A stretch of DNA of 64,000 bases from assembly GCA_004026145.2 (NCBI GenBank), contig CP034983.1, positions 13,763,488-13,827,487 of the forward strand, given 5' to 3'. The notes beneath the pieces were generated by a model. The model saw nothing but the letters and a program-made list of their open reading frames with translations. It did no database searches and was not told the DNA's origin. The stretch comes from Takifugu bimaculatus. Taxonomy: Eukaryota; Chordata; Actinopteri; Tetraodontiformes; Tetraodontidae. Below are positions 22,211 to 33,840 of the stretch, piece after piece (the first letter of the stretch is position 1; each line of letters opens with the position of its first letter). The position numbers and the translations under genes were made by a program.

Positions 22211-25200
22211 GTTGGTCACGGTGATTGGATTCAGCCTTTTTAGGACTGGCTTTCAGTGCAATAAAATGTTATTTCACACAGCAACAGTTTTTTTCTTCTA
22301 ATCTGAATGACGTAGATGTCAGCAAATCGAATAAATTCAATTTAAATCAGTTCATGCTGTTGATAGTTCGTATCTTCGAAAAACAGCGCCTCCTGGTGGC
22401 GCACTGGTATTACAGCAGGCGCGGCCAAATGAAAAACTGCAACTCATCACTCGTCCAGTTTGAGTGCTTTTCTACCTGTAATGGTCCCAGTATGGAGCTG
22501 GTGGTGTACATGAAGAAGAGTCCGCAAGTAACTCAGCACATTTGCAAAAGCAAACAGGCCCTCGGCGACCAGGATGGGATGGAAGGCGTCCCAGTTTTTC
22601 CTCTCTGTGTCCTCCACATTTTTGAACTGGAAATCAAATGCGAGATTGAGGTGTTACTGTTCCTCCAAAGGAATCACACATGGTGGAAATGATTCACTAC
22701 CTTGCTATGAGCAACTATCTTGAGTGCAAAGGTGGCAAGGTAAAGGGAATTCATCACAAAGCCCAGCTGGTTCCTGGACTCCTCCAGAAAATCCTCCAGC
22801 CCCTGGTACCACAAACGCTTCACGTCTGACCACACCATCCCTAGAGGAGAGCGGGAAGGGACCGTTATGACACACGTCTACAGACTGGGAGTTAAAGTCC
22901 AGCAGCTAAAGTGTCAGCTGCCGGAGGGAGTGCGGATTTATATGAACTGAAAGATCATCGTCCGTCTCTCTGCAGCTAAATGGAACATGATAAATTATCA
23001 ATCTGCAGTGCGGGCAATAAAACAAAGAGCGACGGATCCACTCTGGCCTAAAGTCACCCATCTGTTACTGGTTGCCATGGTTTCACAGTATGCAGAGCTC
23101 ATAGAAAATGACTATTTCATTCTGTATGGTGAGTTAAATGTGTTGTCGAGGTTAGTCCCCTCACAGTATCAGATGTGTGCACACACATACATACACGCGG
23201 ATGGATTTTCCGGTACAATCCTCACACTCTGTATGGTTTCCCCATTAAGGCTTAGTTGTATCTAATTATTATTTTTGACCATATTTGGGTTGATTTATAT
23301 GTATTTATGGTTGCAATTTAGCCCCCTCTAGTGGGAATAAGGGGAACTACACCGACATATATCAATAACCCCTGTCACTCTTGCGATATAATTATTAAAG
23401 AAGGTTTAACTATATGCTGATGAAACCTGCATCGACAGACTGTGGCTGCAGAGTTGCTGCATGTGCCCAAGGCAGGAGGCCATTAAAGTAACTGAATGCT
23501 AATGGACAGAGAGGCCCGGTCCCGAGAGAGATCCACCGGTCGGTGGTAACGATCCAGCCTGGTTTGGGTTTGTGCTGCGTGAGCACATGCATGGGCCAGG
23601 TCCAGCACTCAGACGGGCCGCGCGGGAGGGGTAAAAAGCTGTGGTTTCTCATCTACATGGCTCGATTACAAGCAGAACTGATTGATTAAGCCCCGTCTCG
23701 CTAGCTGGGCTTTCTGTCGTTTAGCACATAAAAAGCTGTTTGTCATGATGGGCATGATGGGATTAAGGATACAGAATGCTGGACTTCATCCAAACCATAA
23801 CAGGAACTTCTCATTTCCATCCCACTATGCAGCGTCTTACTATTAAATTTTAGCGTGTATTATTAGATTCCTCCTCCACTTCGGCTCTGTGGCAGCCATT
23901 AGGAGATGAGTGATTATTCAGAAGGGATTGGCCATCTAAAGCTCTGAAATACACGTTCTGATTGCCGTTTGCTTTCAAGGTGGCGGATATAAACGTTATT
24001 TATTGCGTGAAGCTGGGGAGGAGGGGAACGCTGACCTATGATCCACAAGATGAGCAGGTAATCAATCATCTCCAGAGCGGGGCCCATGGTGTTCTTCTTG
24101 CCCTCGTTGTAGACCAGAGAGTACAGGTTGAGCAGCAGCAGGAACGTCAGGTAGGAGGCGCTGTGGATGATGAATTTGACGAAGGGCGTGTGGATGAGCT
24201 GGCCCACGCGGGAGCGGGGCACCAGGAGGTAGCAGACGGAGAGCAGCGGCCACAGCACGGCCACGCTCAGCACCGTGGCCATCTTCAGGCAGGTGTGTTT
24301 GCGTCGGTAGCTCGCCGTCTCGCCAAACCAGACCGTGTTGAGGAACTGCTGACAGTTGGACTGGGCCACGAACTGGAGGGGTGAAAAGAGACGTGGTAAA
24401 GGGCCAAGAAGCCTAAACATAGGAATACGAGGGAGGGATACCTCTTTTTGGTTGTACTTGATGGCGAGCTTCAGCCGGCTCAGGTTCATGCGCTCCTCCA
24501 GGAGGCCTCTCTTGTCAACGTGATCCTCACTGGACGTGTGGTTGAGGATCACTTCCAGCTCTCGGGAGTTTCGAGCCTGCGCTAACAGGTCCTTGGCAAA
24601 CATCTTGCACTGCTTGGCTAACTCCTCGTAGTCGTTCCTGAAACAAAAGAGGGAAGGTATCAAAAAGTGGGCAAAAACTAGATGTTTGTGGATGTCTAAC
24701 AGCTCTCTAGATACATTTAAATTGATGCCAAGCGTACCTGAACTCCACCTCAACCAGGCTGAGCTCCTTCAGGTCCGCACTCAGCTCAAAAGCTCTAAGT
24801 ATCGGATCTTCCTCGGTTAGCATGATTAGAGAGGGGCTGGCGAGGCAGCGGTAAATGTCCAGGCGGAACCTGACCGAAAATACGATGGGAGCAGATGTAA
24901 ACAAAGAGCTGTGCAGACGGATAACTGTCCAAATAAAAGCTAATAAACAGCTCACTGTCCCTAGTTCACTCGGACTTTCTTTGGTTCTCCTGTTGTTAGC
25001 CTCTCAAACTGCCGGCTAAGTCGTTTATCTAACACACGTGGGAGGCTAAAGGGAGAATAAGAATGGCTCAGTCTCTGAGACGGTATCGAAAACCTGACTC
25101 AGATCTGGCAGCAGCGCCGCAGGAGTCGGCCTTCAGCTTTCCCTTCACCGCTCGGACCCGGTAAAACCAGAAATGCTAAGCTCCCGCTGACATTCTCGAG

Positions 25201-26460
25201 CGATGCAATCACAAAAACAAGGTGCGAGGCCGTTTCCTGAAGGCTGAGCCTGACACACCGGCTGATTCATGGCCGCTCCGGCACCGCCGTCTGGGAGCTG
25301 TAAGTACCGCCGACAATGCGAAAAGCGCAGGAATTCGGTATGTTGACGGCTTCGGCTCAGAGGGGTCCTTCTGTTTTACCTGGAATGCCGCAGGCTGTCC
25401 TTCTTGTTTTTGGCGTTGCAGAGGGTGCACTCGCATCCGACGGCATGGGGCCGCGGCAGCGATATGTCCTGCTTCAGCAGCATGGTCAGGATCTCATAAT
25501 TATTCCTATGGGCCGCCAGGATGACGGGGGCCACGTCCATGGTGGTGGAGTACTCCGGGTTCTGGATCCTCTGCATCAGCTTCTGAAACAAAACCACCGT
25601 CAGTCGGCGAGTACGGGAAAAGACAACGCGGCAGCCGGTTGGGAAATGTGAGAACACTGACGGCGATAGAGGGCTTGGAGGAGCGCCGGGGCCTGTGGTT
25701 GAGCAGGATGTCCACCGCTCCCACCACCTCGGAGTCTATGGCCACTAACAGGGCATCTGTGGCCTGTAAATAAGGACAGGGAGAGTGAAACGGAGCAATA
25801 AAACACTCCTCCGCAGGCCCGCTGCAGCTTTTAGCCGCTGCTGCTCTTCGTCACCTGGCAACCGTGATCCAGGAGCAGCTGCAGTATGTCCAGGTTCTCG
25901 TTCTGGATGGCAATGGTGATGGCGTCGCGGCCCAGCACGTCCACGCAGTTGATGTTGAGCTCGCCGTGGCGGTTCTCCTCCAGCAGCTTCTTCACCATGT
26001 AGTAGTCGCCTGGGGGGTGGGGGGGTGGGAGACAAGCGGTTAGCAAAACCTGGCACCAAACATGCTGGGAACCAGCGGTCAGAACACAAACATCTCCTCA
26101 TCTGGTGCCATGTTCGCTGACTTTATATGGTCAGCCAGCAGGGCGGCGGGATCTACTGGAGCTGGGTCTCGTCACGTGAGTTTGTTTGCACTGGTTTTGC
26201 TGGGAGTTGATGGGACTGGAGACCAAATTTGGTAGCCAGCACAGACATCTGGTTTGGGGGGGGTAGCGCACTGCTCTCCTTTAACGGTACAATGTCCATG
26301 ATTAGACATAAAAATATTGAACCAATATCCAACCTTTCTCGCAGGCCAGCAGAAAGAGCTTCTCGTCCAGCGTCGTCTCCTCCTTCACCTCCCTCACGTC
26401 TTTCAAGGCCAGATATTTATCCGGGGAGGAGGCGTCGGTGCCCTGATACAGAGCTGCCAT
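19728..26460 (-). CDS. trpc1: Short transient receptor potential channel 1, complete, two frame breaks
   Basis: 13 coding exons in transcript order: 26460-26334, 26009-25855, 25763-25662, 25582-25380, 24869-24738, 24637-24442, 24372-24036, 22840-22701, 22626-22476, 20772-20588, 20510-20308, 20231-20037, 19955-19728. The product is 783 aa after discounting one extra base in exon 9 and one in exon 11 (human 793). Start MAALYQGTD, like human MMAALYPSTD. Ankyrin repeats about 30-170; H-x3-C-x-C-x2-C zinc-type motif (HAVGCECTLC, about 174-183); TRP_2 region; six membrane segments from about 306 to 640; pore region with LFWYIFSLAH (about 584); TRP box EWKFAR (about 649); C-terminal coiled coil (TVENLNDLRQDLSKFRNEMRD) ending KYAMFYPRS. 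Plasma-membrane or ER non-selective cation channel subunit, heteromerising with other TRPCs. Tail-to-tail with PCOLCE2, head-to-head with CHST2. Confidence 0.95.
20424..20428 (-). other. trpc1: +1 frame break in TRPC1 exon 11 (end of S6/pore exon)
   Basis: The exon reads VTRISY in one frame and EELRSFVGALIIGTYN in the next. The intervening bases TAC-A-CAG-GAA-GAG hold one base too many for the family's R-x-S-Y-x-E-E-L. Exon length is 203 nt where phases 2 in and 0 out require 202. Which of the bases 20424-20428 is surplus cannot be told (Y-Q-E-E, Y-K-E-E and Y-T-E-E are all possible). Confidence 0.9.
20773..22475 (-). other. TRPC1 intron with (TG)n-(G)15 tract
   Basis: A 1.7-kb intron between exons 9 and 10. 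It contains a TG repeat ending at 21794 fused to a run of 15 G (21795-21809) and a CA repeat at 22180-22207. No other gene is recognised. Confidence 0.7.
22180..22207. repeat. (CA)n microsatellite
   Basis: About 14 CA units in the intron between TRPC1 exons 9 and 10. Confidence 0.95.
22521..22521 (-). other. trpc1: +1 frame break in TRPC1 exon 9
   Basis: Exon 9 (22626-22476) is 151 nt, but both flanking phases are 0, so 150 is expected. The minus strand reads AGT-TAC-TTG-CGG-A-CTC-TTC-TTC-ATG, that is S-Y-L-R then an extra A before L-F-F-M-Y-T-T. Removing plus-strand t22521 gives the conserved SYLRLFFMYTTSSILGPLQ. Confidence 0.93.
22841..24035 (-). other. TRPC1 intron 7, no other gene recognised
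   Basis: A 1.2-kb intron. It contains a GTTGCCATGG half-palindrome near 23074 resembling an RFX half-site, but no coding similarity. Confidence 0.5.
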
Positions 26461-28917
26461 TACGACGGAGAGCGAGTACGGCCAAACACTGATGTGCATC
26501 CCACTAGGAAGCGGCGACTGTTACACAAGAAAGCCCGTCGTGTGTGGGGGGCATTGATGGAATCCCTGTTGTTCTCAATTGTGTCGCGGCGCCGCAGAGA
26601 GATTCAAAGCGATGCGACATCAACGCGTTTTTCAGCGAGCGTCCTCATCGGCGCATCTCTGCGCGTAAAAAGCAACAACGATCAACTTTTCCCGGCCGCG
26701 TCGCGCTAAAAAACGCACCAAACCTGGAGTGCGAGGCTACATAATAGCTGGCGAGGCTTAAAAATGGAGTTTTTCCTCGCGGCGCCAGTTCCCGGGGAGC
26801 GCTTTCGGTCCTGATGCTGCTGACGAGGCGCGCACTGCGCATGAGTCCTCCTCCAGCTTCCCGTCCGTTTCACAGGCGCAAAGACGTCGTACTCGGTGGT
26901 TACATAACAGGAGAGCTCGGCTTTGTCCGGCCTGGGATGCTTGAAAAAAAGAAAAAACACCAGCAAAAAACGGAACAAATTCTTCAAATGGATCATTTAT
27001 TTTAATTTTAAGATGCGTCTGGCATCACAAACCATCACAGTTTCCCTCTGCGGCCTAGTTTTCTAAAGAAGGTTTTATTTGCGGATGTAACTGGCCAGAT
27101 ATGGCTGGAATTTACCACCAAGACATCATAAAAATAGGCGAAATAATGCAATTGCACTTAATTAATTAATCGGCGCTATAAATTCAAGAAAGAGAAAATA
27201 GGAGACAGATTGTATTTCTGTTTACAGATATATGTTTCAAATAAACCCAATTTAATCAGTCTAAATAAATAAATAACCAACAAAATAAATGATCTTGTCT
27301 GTTTGGTTACAGGGGTGTGCTTCTACTCTCCAGCAGGGGGCAGCCTACACGAAGCTTTTGCTGTTTAAGTGCCTGCATAGGATGATGAAAGAGAGCATGT
27401 TTGGGATAAAAAATACAGGCAAATACTCTTATTTACAGGCTATTGAGTGTCATTATTCGGCATAAATCCTGTAATCCAGTATTAATCTCAGCTTTGTTTT
27501 ATCTTTCCCTGACACAAACAGGCGCAGCTAAATATTGTTTAAAATCGGTGACAAAACGGACATTTTCATAGAACATAAATAAATAAAAGATTAGGATATC
27601 CAATCTAGGAAAACAAAGCGACGACATCACCAAACAGATCGTCTGGACCGAGTAAACTACTCATCAGGGGGTCGCAGGGCCCCAACCTCTTTCCCAGCCT
27701 TTAGGGCCGTTTAGTAGCTGGAAAATAATCCCCCACACTGGGAAGCCTCTTAGCTCTCAGTCTGCAGGCAGTTTGCTTCCATGGGGCTGAGCACAGGCTT
27801 TTTCCAGCCGCTGAATCCATGTCAGATGTCACCTCCCCACTGATGCTTGACCGCATCCTTAAAATCATCTGAATCCAATAGTAAGATTAATCTCTAAATT
27901 CCATTTATTTTGGTATTATGTCCTCTCGGAGAGGACTATTTTGCTGCAGTGCGTGTGTGGTACCGCTCATCGAAATGCCCCCCTCCTCCTGCCTTTAGGG
28001 TTACGAGCGGCACTTTACCTGGGATAAGCACATTTAATACAGAGTGTGATGCACGGTTTAAAGGGCCTATATGTGCCAAATAAGAGCGTGAGGGCCAAAC
28101 GTGAGTTTGAAGAGAAACATCGGTTATGGAGGCGTGGAAAGTATTAAAGACTCAGAATTCACGCAGTTGATCGACTGAAAACACGGTTCCAAGGATGCAG
28201 ATGGTGATGTAGCCCCCCCCAAACCACAACGAGCAGCATTTCCCACCGTCGACCATGGCTGTTGACTGGGGCCGCCCGGAATCGAGCCTGCAGCGGCGTC
28301 ACGGACGCCGGCGGGGTCCAATAGCGCAGCGCGCCGACGCGCGAAGGCGGTGACGCCAACCAATAGCGTAGCGCAGTGGGAGGGTCTCTGCCTTCCCATC
28401 CTGATTCACTCCATCCAGACTGTATTGGACGAACAGAGAGCAGGAAGAACGGGGGGACCAATATATTTTCCAGCCCGCGTTGCCGTTCCTCTGTTACTGA
28501 GAATGAAAGCGATCGGGTGCGCGCCGCGAGCGCCGTGACGGGACGGTTTAATTCAGCGTTACGAGGATGCGTCGCTTGGCAAACAGGCAGGGATGCCTCG
28601 GCAGGACAAACAGGGCGTCTGTTGCAGCGAGGAAGGCTCCTTCCTTTTTGTTTTGAACGCGGGCCACCCACAGAACCGCCGCGGCGTTCGCGATGGGCCA
28701 CTTAATCGCTGCTCTCGCCCGCGCTTCCGATGAAGACCATTGCGCAGTGCAGTGAAAATCGTGCCGGGGCTGTCGAATATTACCTAATAATAAGCTGGTG
28801 CTCTGCTGGGGGAATAACGGCTCCCAGTGCAGGCGTGTGCGCGTTCTCCAGAGCGTGTCGTGGCACAGTCGATGTAAAGAGCTTCTTGGAGTGGTGAGAG
28901 CCACTCAGAGGGCACAG
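26461..28917. promoter_or_regulatory. Head-to-head region of TRPC1 and CHST2
   Basis: 2.46 kb between the two start codons. The TRPC1 side (about 26500-26900) and the CHST2 side (about 28200-28750) are CpG-rich; the middle (about 27000-28100) is A/T-rich with no recognised gene. The CHST2 side carries CCAAT boxes at 28318-28322, 28360-28364 and 28458-28462. Confidence 0.5.
28318..28374 (+). promoter_or_regulatory. Duplicated CCAAT element upstream of CHST2
   Basis: Two near-identical elements, CCAATAGCGCAGCGC at 28318 and CCAATAGCGTAGCGC at 28360, sit 42 bp apart in a CpG-rich context. This arrangement is typical of paired NF-Y sites in a TATA-less promoter. Function is inferred. Confidence 0.5.
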
Positions 28918-30315
28918 ATGAGAGGCAAACAATACCATCAACCTCTGAAGTTGACAGCACCCTGGGAGAAGGATGCTGGCTTTGGGAGGAAGCTCAAAAC
29001 CTACAGGAATCATACCAAGATAATAGCACAGCCCCGGATCGTGATGAAGGTCCTCCGCAGGAAGAGGATTGTTTTATTTATGGCCTATTTCTTTCTGCTG
29101 GTGCTCACTATGCTCAACCTGGCCAATTACAAATGGACTAAAGAGCCGCAGCAGTGCAACCACCAGATGCGGAGCACCACGTACCAGAGCAGGTCTGACA
29201 TTCGCTTCTTGTACAAGCCCTCGCTGGCTAAAAAGAGGCAGCTGATCTACGTTCTGACCACCTGGAGGTCTGGCTCGTCCTTTTTCGGCGAGCTTTTCAA
29301 CCAAAACTCCGAAGTGTTCTTCTTGTACGAGCCCATGTGGCACATCTGGCAGAAACTCTACCCCGGCGACGCCGTGTCTCTACAGGGGGCTGCTCGGGAC
29401 ATGCTCAGCTCCTTGTACCGCTGCGATCTGTCCGTGTTCCAACTTTACAACAGCCCCGGGGGCAAAAATTTGACCTCCCTGGGAATATTTGGGGCCACCC
29501 TCAATAAAGTAGTGTGTTCGTATCCGCTCTGCTCGGCCTACAGGAAGGAGGTGGTGGGCATGGTTGACGATAAGGTGTGTAAAAAGTGCCCCCCACAGAG
29601 CCTTCGACTTTTAGAGGAGGAGTGTCTCAAATATAACACCATAGTCATTAAAGGGGTACGCATTCTGGACGTTATGGTGCTGGCCCCCCTCATGGAGGAT
29701 CCTTCTTTAGACCTGAAGGTGATACACCTGGTCAGGGACCCCCGGGCTGTGGCCAACTCCAGGATTAAATCCAGACACGGCTTAATCAGGGAGAATTTAC
29801 AGGTGGTCCGCAGCAGGGATCCGAAACTCAGACGGATACCGTTCGTGGATCCGGGCCACAAAGCCAGCAAGAAGGACGGCTCCGACTACCACTCCATCGG
29901 CGCCATGGAAGTCATCTGCGACCGCACCTCCAGGACTTTAAGGACCGCCTTGAACCCGCCTAGCTGGCTGAAGGGGAAATACATGGCGGTCCGCTACGAG
30001 GACCTGGTCGACAACCCGGTCAAGACCTTGCGGGGCATCTACCACTTCGCCAACCTCACCTCCAACCACGACATCGAGTCGTTCGCACTGAACATGACCA
30101 GCGGCTCCAGCTCGTCCTCGAAGCCGTTCATCGTCTCGTCCAGGAACGCCACACAGGCGGCCAGCGCGTGGAGGACGGTGCTGAGCATCCAGCAGATCAA
30201 ACAAGTGGAGGACTACTGCCACCACGCCATGTCCGTCCTGGGCTACGAGAGGGTCAGGACAGCCGCAGAGGCCAAGGACATGAGCAAATCACTACTGACG
30301 CGTTCCAGACTGTGA
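28918..30315 (+). CDS. chst2: Carbohydrate sulfotransferase 2 (GlcNAc-6-O-sulfotransferase)
   Basis: Single-exon type II Golgi membrane protein of 465 aa from the chosen start; the open frame extends upstream in frame to 28798 (505 aa), and MKVLRRKR at 29044 is another candidate, so the start is uncertain. Seen: a cytosolic basic tail, a signal-anchor about 50-68 (LFMAYFFLLVLTMLNLANY), the 5'-phosphosulfate-binding loop TTWRSGSSFFGELFNQN (about 114-130), the 3'-phosphate-binding segment HLVRDPRAVANSRI, and the family C-terminus with FALNMTSGS, NATQAASAWRT and GYERV. Family knowledge: it transfers sulfate from PAPS to C6 of GlcNAc on N- and O-glycans and keratan sulfate, contributing to L-selectin ligands. 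The Ala/Gly/Pro-rich stem of human CHST2 (530 aa) is missing. An acceptor-like tcag/acag just upstream allows a non-coding 5' exon. Confidence 0.94.
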   Translation: MRGKQYHQPLKLTAPWEKDAGFGRKLKTYRNHTKIIAQPRIVMKVLRRKRIVLFMAYFFLLVLTMLNLANYKWTKEPQQCNHQMRSTTYQSRSDIRFLYKPSLAKKRQLIYVLTTWRSGSSFFGELFNQNSEVFFLYEPMWHIWQKLYPGDAVSLQGAARDMLSSLYRCDLSVFQLYNSPGGKNLTSLGIFGATLNKVVCSYPLCSAYRKEVVGMVDDKVCKKCPPQSLRLLEEECLKYNTIVIKGVRILDVMVLAPLMEDPSLDLKVIHLVRDPRAVANSRIKSRHGLIRENLQVVRSRDPKLRRIPFVDPGHKASKKDGSDYHSIGAMEVICDRTSRTLRTALNPPSWLKGKYMAVRYEDLVDNPVKTLRGIYHFANLTSNHDIESFALNMTSGSSSSSKPFIVSSRNATQAASAWRTVLSIQQIKQVEDYCHHAMSVLGYERVRTAAEAKDMSKSLLTRSRL

Positions 30316-30767
30316 GCACCAAAGACCTTTGTATCAATGTCCATTTTGCATCGAGTGCCGTTTCCTCTTATTGTGGAATTAAAGCTTTACTTTGCTGAAC
30401 GATGTTGGAGGAGCTCCACTGGTCACACACGGAATGTATCACTTTTACCCCAGATCAGTCGGTGTTGTTCGCGGGGGCCGCTCCTTTATATATATTATTT
30501 TATACCTGAAATTGGATGTTTGAGAGTAAACAAGGACAAAATTAGCAGCAACAAAACATCTGTACAATTCACATATGTTGACGCTACATAGTGGATGGTT
30601 TGTTGTTCCTAAATGTTAAAAACTGTGAGATAATTGTTCCTTTCCGGTCTCCATCCTGTCCGTAAAAGTGAAAATAGTGGACAACAGCAACAACAAAACC
30701 CTATCACCCGGTTTTAAAAGGAGTCTCATTGTTAATGTTTATTTGTACGATCTGGTCAGAGACAATC

Positions 30768-30773
30768 AATAAA
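30768..30773 (+). terminator. CHST2 candidate poly(A) signal
   Basis: Canonical AATAAA about 450 nt downstream of the CHST2 stop, followed by a GT-rich stretch (gttgatgtg). It is the best AATAAA in the 3' flank. Confidence 0.6.
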
Positions 30774-33700
30774 TTGCTCCGTTGATGTGCCATAAGCGCC
30801 AGAGGTGTGATGAGTGGGCTGCAGGAAATGTTCGTTTAACATCACCGGGGATGGCGCCACGCGCTGTTGGACAATGGCGCGGCTCCTGAGCTTGAAGAAG
30901 TCTGTCTCAGTGTCGCTGTGTGTTTACAACTGCTTGCTCTTATCTAAAAAAAATGGAAAGAAACAGGAACAGTCCTGAGTAAAGATCACAGTTAACATGA
31001 AACTCCATGCATCTGTGTTGAAGAAGCCACACTTCTGTATATGTCCTGTACAGGTATAAGTCATGATGATAATAAAAGCACTGGGCAGGTGGTTCCAAAT
31101 GTCTGCTGGATGGGGGAATATTTGCTGAAATGTTAGGGGGGGGGGGTTCTCTCTGGCCCTGTGTGACGCACAAAAGATTATGAAATCCAGTCTCTTGTCC
31201 CTGGAAACAACTGCACATCTGGAATCCCATCAATGTGCATCTGCTTTGGGGTGCTTTCCCTGCTGCCTGGAAAGTCTTGGAATATTTTTGAAATGCTGAC
31301 TGCATCATCGACACACACCCCTCCCCCATAAGTCCTCGGGGGCCCATTAAGCACCCCATTTATTCCCCATTTTGTGCCCAAACGAGTGGCTGTAACGACA
31401 GAGGGTAGAAAATGTGGCTGCTGCGGGACCAGATAACGTCCTCAAATGCCAAATTTGAAGCCACGTTCGAGGCTTTGCTTGAGTTGCAGTTAAAGCTGCT
31501 TCAAATCTCAAAATCTCCAAATTACACCTGCGGTCTGTTTGCGATATCCGACTCCCTCGTTTTCCTCTAAAGTGACCTCTTCCGCTGGCGTAAACAAACC
31601 ATCTGACATGATGACAGAGTAAAAGAAAAATGGGGGTGTTCCACTGATGCAATCGTGCACGCCTGCAAAGGCCCCTGAATTCAAGGACAACAGTTTTATT
31701 AATATGAGCACAACAGTCCACCCCTTTATAATAATCGTCACACACTCACATTTACGCGGGAATGCTGCTATTCCACACACAAGGGGGGGGGAAGGGGAGA
31801 TTTATTTTGCACTCAGGAAATCCAGAGAAGTGCCTGTTTTTAAAAATGGTCATAGTTTTCTGTTGCTGGGATGGCAGTGGGTAATAAAGTCAGGGAAAAT
31901 ACATTTTGAATGAGGATTGTGGAGGAAAACGGCACAATAGAATTTTAATAAGAAGTTGGGTTGGAGGGGGAGGGGGGGGAGTAAAGCAAAGCTGGCATAA
32001 TGCTCCAATTTGGGGTGTTTAAGGTGAAGTGGCAACTTCTAAGTGGGCGTTGCTGCTCGGGAACCAGCCATTGTGGAAGCTTCCCTGCTGCATTTCCGCC
32101 AGAGCTGTACCACGATTTAATGTGCCGCCGGTCAACCGAGGCGTGCTTGGCGGGGAACACGGCGTCGACGCTACAATTGCTTGTTTCACAGACGCTCGCA
32201 GACGGTGCTGTAACAGGTGGGAGGTCTTACCTGCTGCCCGCCGAACACTCCGTGAGTCATCCTGCGGAGGGCCGGGAGCCCGCGGCGACCTTTGAGAACC
32301 GGAACCACGTTAAGGTGCACTGGGCCTGATAAATATCAGTGTAAAAAAGGAGAAGAGGGTTTTTTCTCTCCCTTAAATTATGCCCTCAGGCTGGTCATTC
32401 ATCACAAGTCGCTACAGGTAGGTTTTGCTATTCTATGCGAGCTGTAATCACAGAACATATTTCATGTGAAAAGGCTCCGGAGCTCAAATGAAGCGTGTTT
32501 ACGGGGAGCGATACAGGTAGAACGAAAGGGAGGGTCATTTCACGGAGATCCCTGCAACTTTCAACTCATATTAAGCCTATTTTTCTGCCGTCATAACGTG
32601 CCGGTGGCCCTTTTCAGGAAGAACTCTGGACAACTGACAATTAGTCACTCAGCTCTGGGTGCTTGTGCTATTTCTGTTTTGGTTTCCACGTTATTAGCAT
32701 ATTCCATGCACAGGCACCGGCGCCGTTGTGGCTTTAGGCCGTTGGAGCCTCGAATCAAACATGCAACAAAGACCTTCCGGGATGCTTTAATGTAAAATAT
32801 TGAAATGACATTAACGTGTAATAGGTAGAAACGCAGAGGGATGTTGTAATTTGCATCGAGGTTGCTTTTATACCTGCTCTGCTAAACCTGCGGCGCTACG
32901 AAGGGCCATCCGTAAAGAGGAGGCCAGGAAGTGTTACCCAGCCCCAGGTAGGGGCCACTAATAGGCGTGTTCCTGCTTTTTCTTTGTCAAAGCAGCCGTA
33001 TCCATTTTGTCTAATGGTTAATCACTATTATTCATCTTCTCCTCAGTTATTTATTTATTCCTGCACAGATTTGCAGGAGGCGCTGGAGCCTATTCAACTG
33101 GGCAAGAGGATGGAACAGACCTTGGACAAAGTGAGCGATGCACATACACGCACAAGAACCAGCTGATGATAAAGTAAATGAGTTGCTAAGAAACTGGATA
33201 TAAATTGCAGGGGGAAAAAAAACAATATTTAAAAGGGTTGATTGGGATTTTATTTAGAAATACGAGCAATCTTGGTGGATTTGTCATTTTAGCCTTAAAT
33301 TTCTTACATTCCCCTAAATATCACCCTGATGGTGATGTGTCTTTTCAGGAAAAAAAAAGGAGTGAGATGTCGTCTCGTCTGTGAGGCGTTTTCCTGCGAA
33401 GGCTGTAGAAACTTTAATTATACAGTAACTGCGGGAGCTGCATTGTGCTCTACAGTAGTGTTACTTTGTGTGGGTGTGTGTGTGGGTGGGTGTGTGTGTG
33501 TGCGTGTAAATATGCTGAGTAGCAGTGTGGGGGCAGGCTCCCAGCTGCTGCTTCAGCCGTCATTCCCGGTGAGCGCATTTCCTCCTGATGTTCACCTTTT
33601 CCGGAACTGTGATCAGTCACAATGGATGCAGCCTTCCAAACGTTCCAAAAGGTTCCAAGTTTCATTCAGGTCACAAGAAAGAAGAACGTGAAACAGCACA

Positions 33701-33781
33701 ACACAGATCGCATCCCGTCACATGAAGGAGTAGCATTTGTTTGCCCCGCCCTCTTTGTCTGGACCCAAATAATGGAAACTT

Positions 33782-33782
<1 letters not shown>

Positions 33783-33822
<40 letters not shown>

Positions 33823-33840
33823 CGCACACACGCACACACA
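33783..33840. repeat. (CA)n microsatellite with ACGC interruptions
   Basis: A 58-bp CA repeat, perfect at first, then interrupted by cgca units at 33815-33834. Confidence 0.95.

Noticed and set aside
28159..28701. 180-codon minus-strand open frame upstream of CHST2
   Set aside because: A CpG-rich promoter region has few stop codons; the translation has no known domain.
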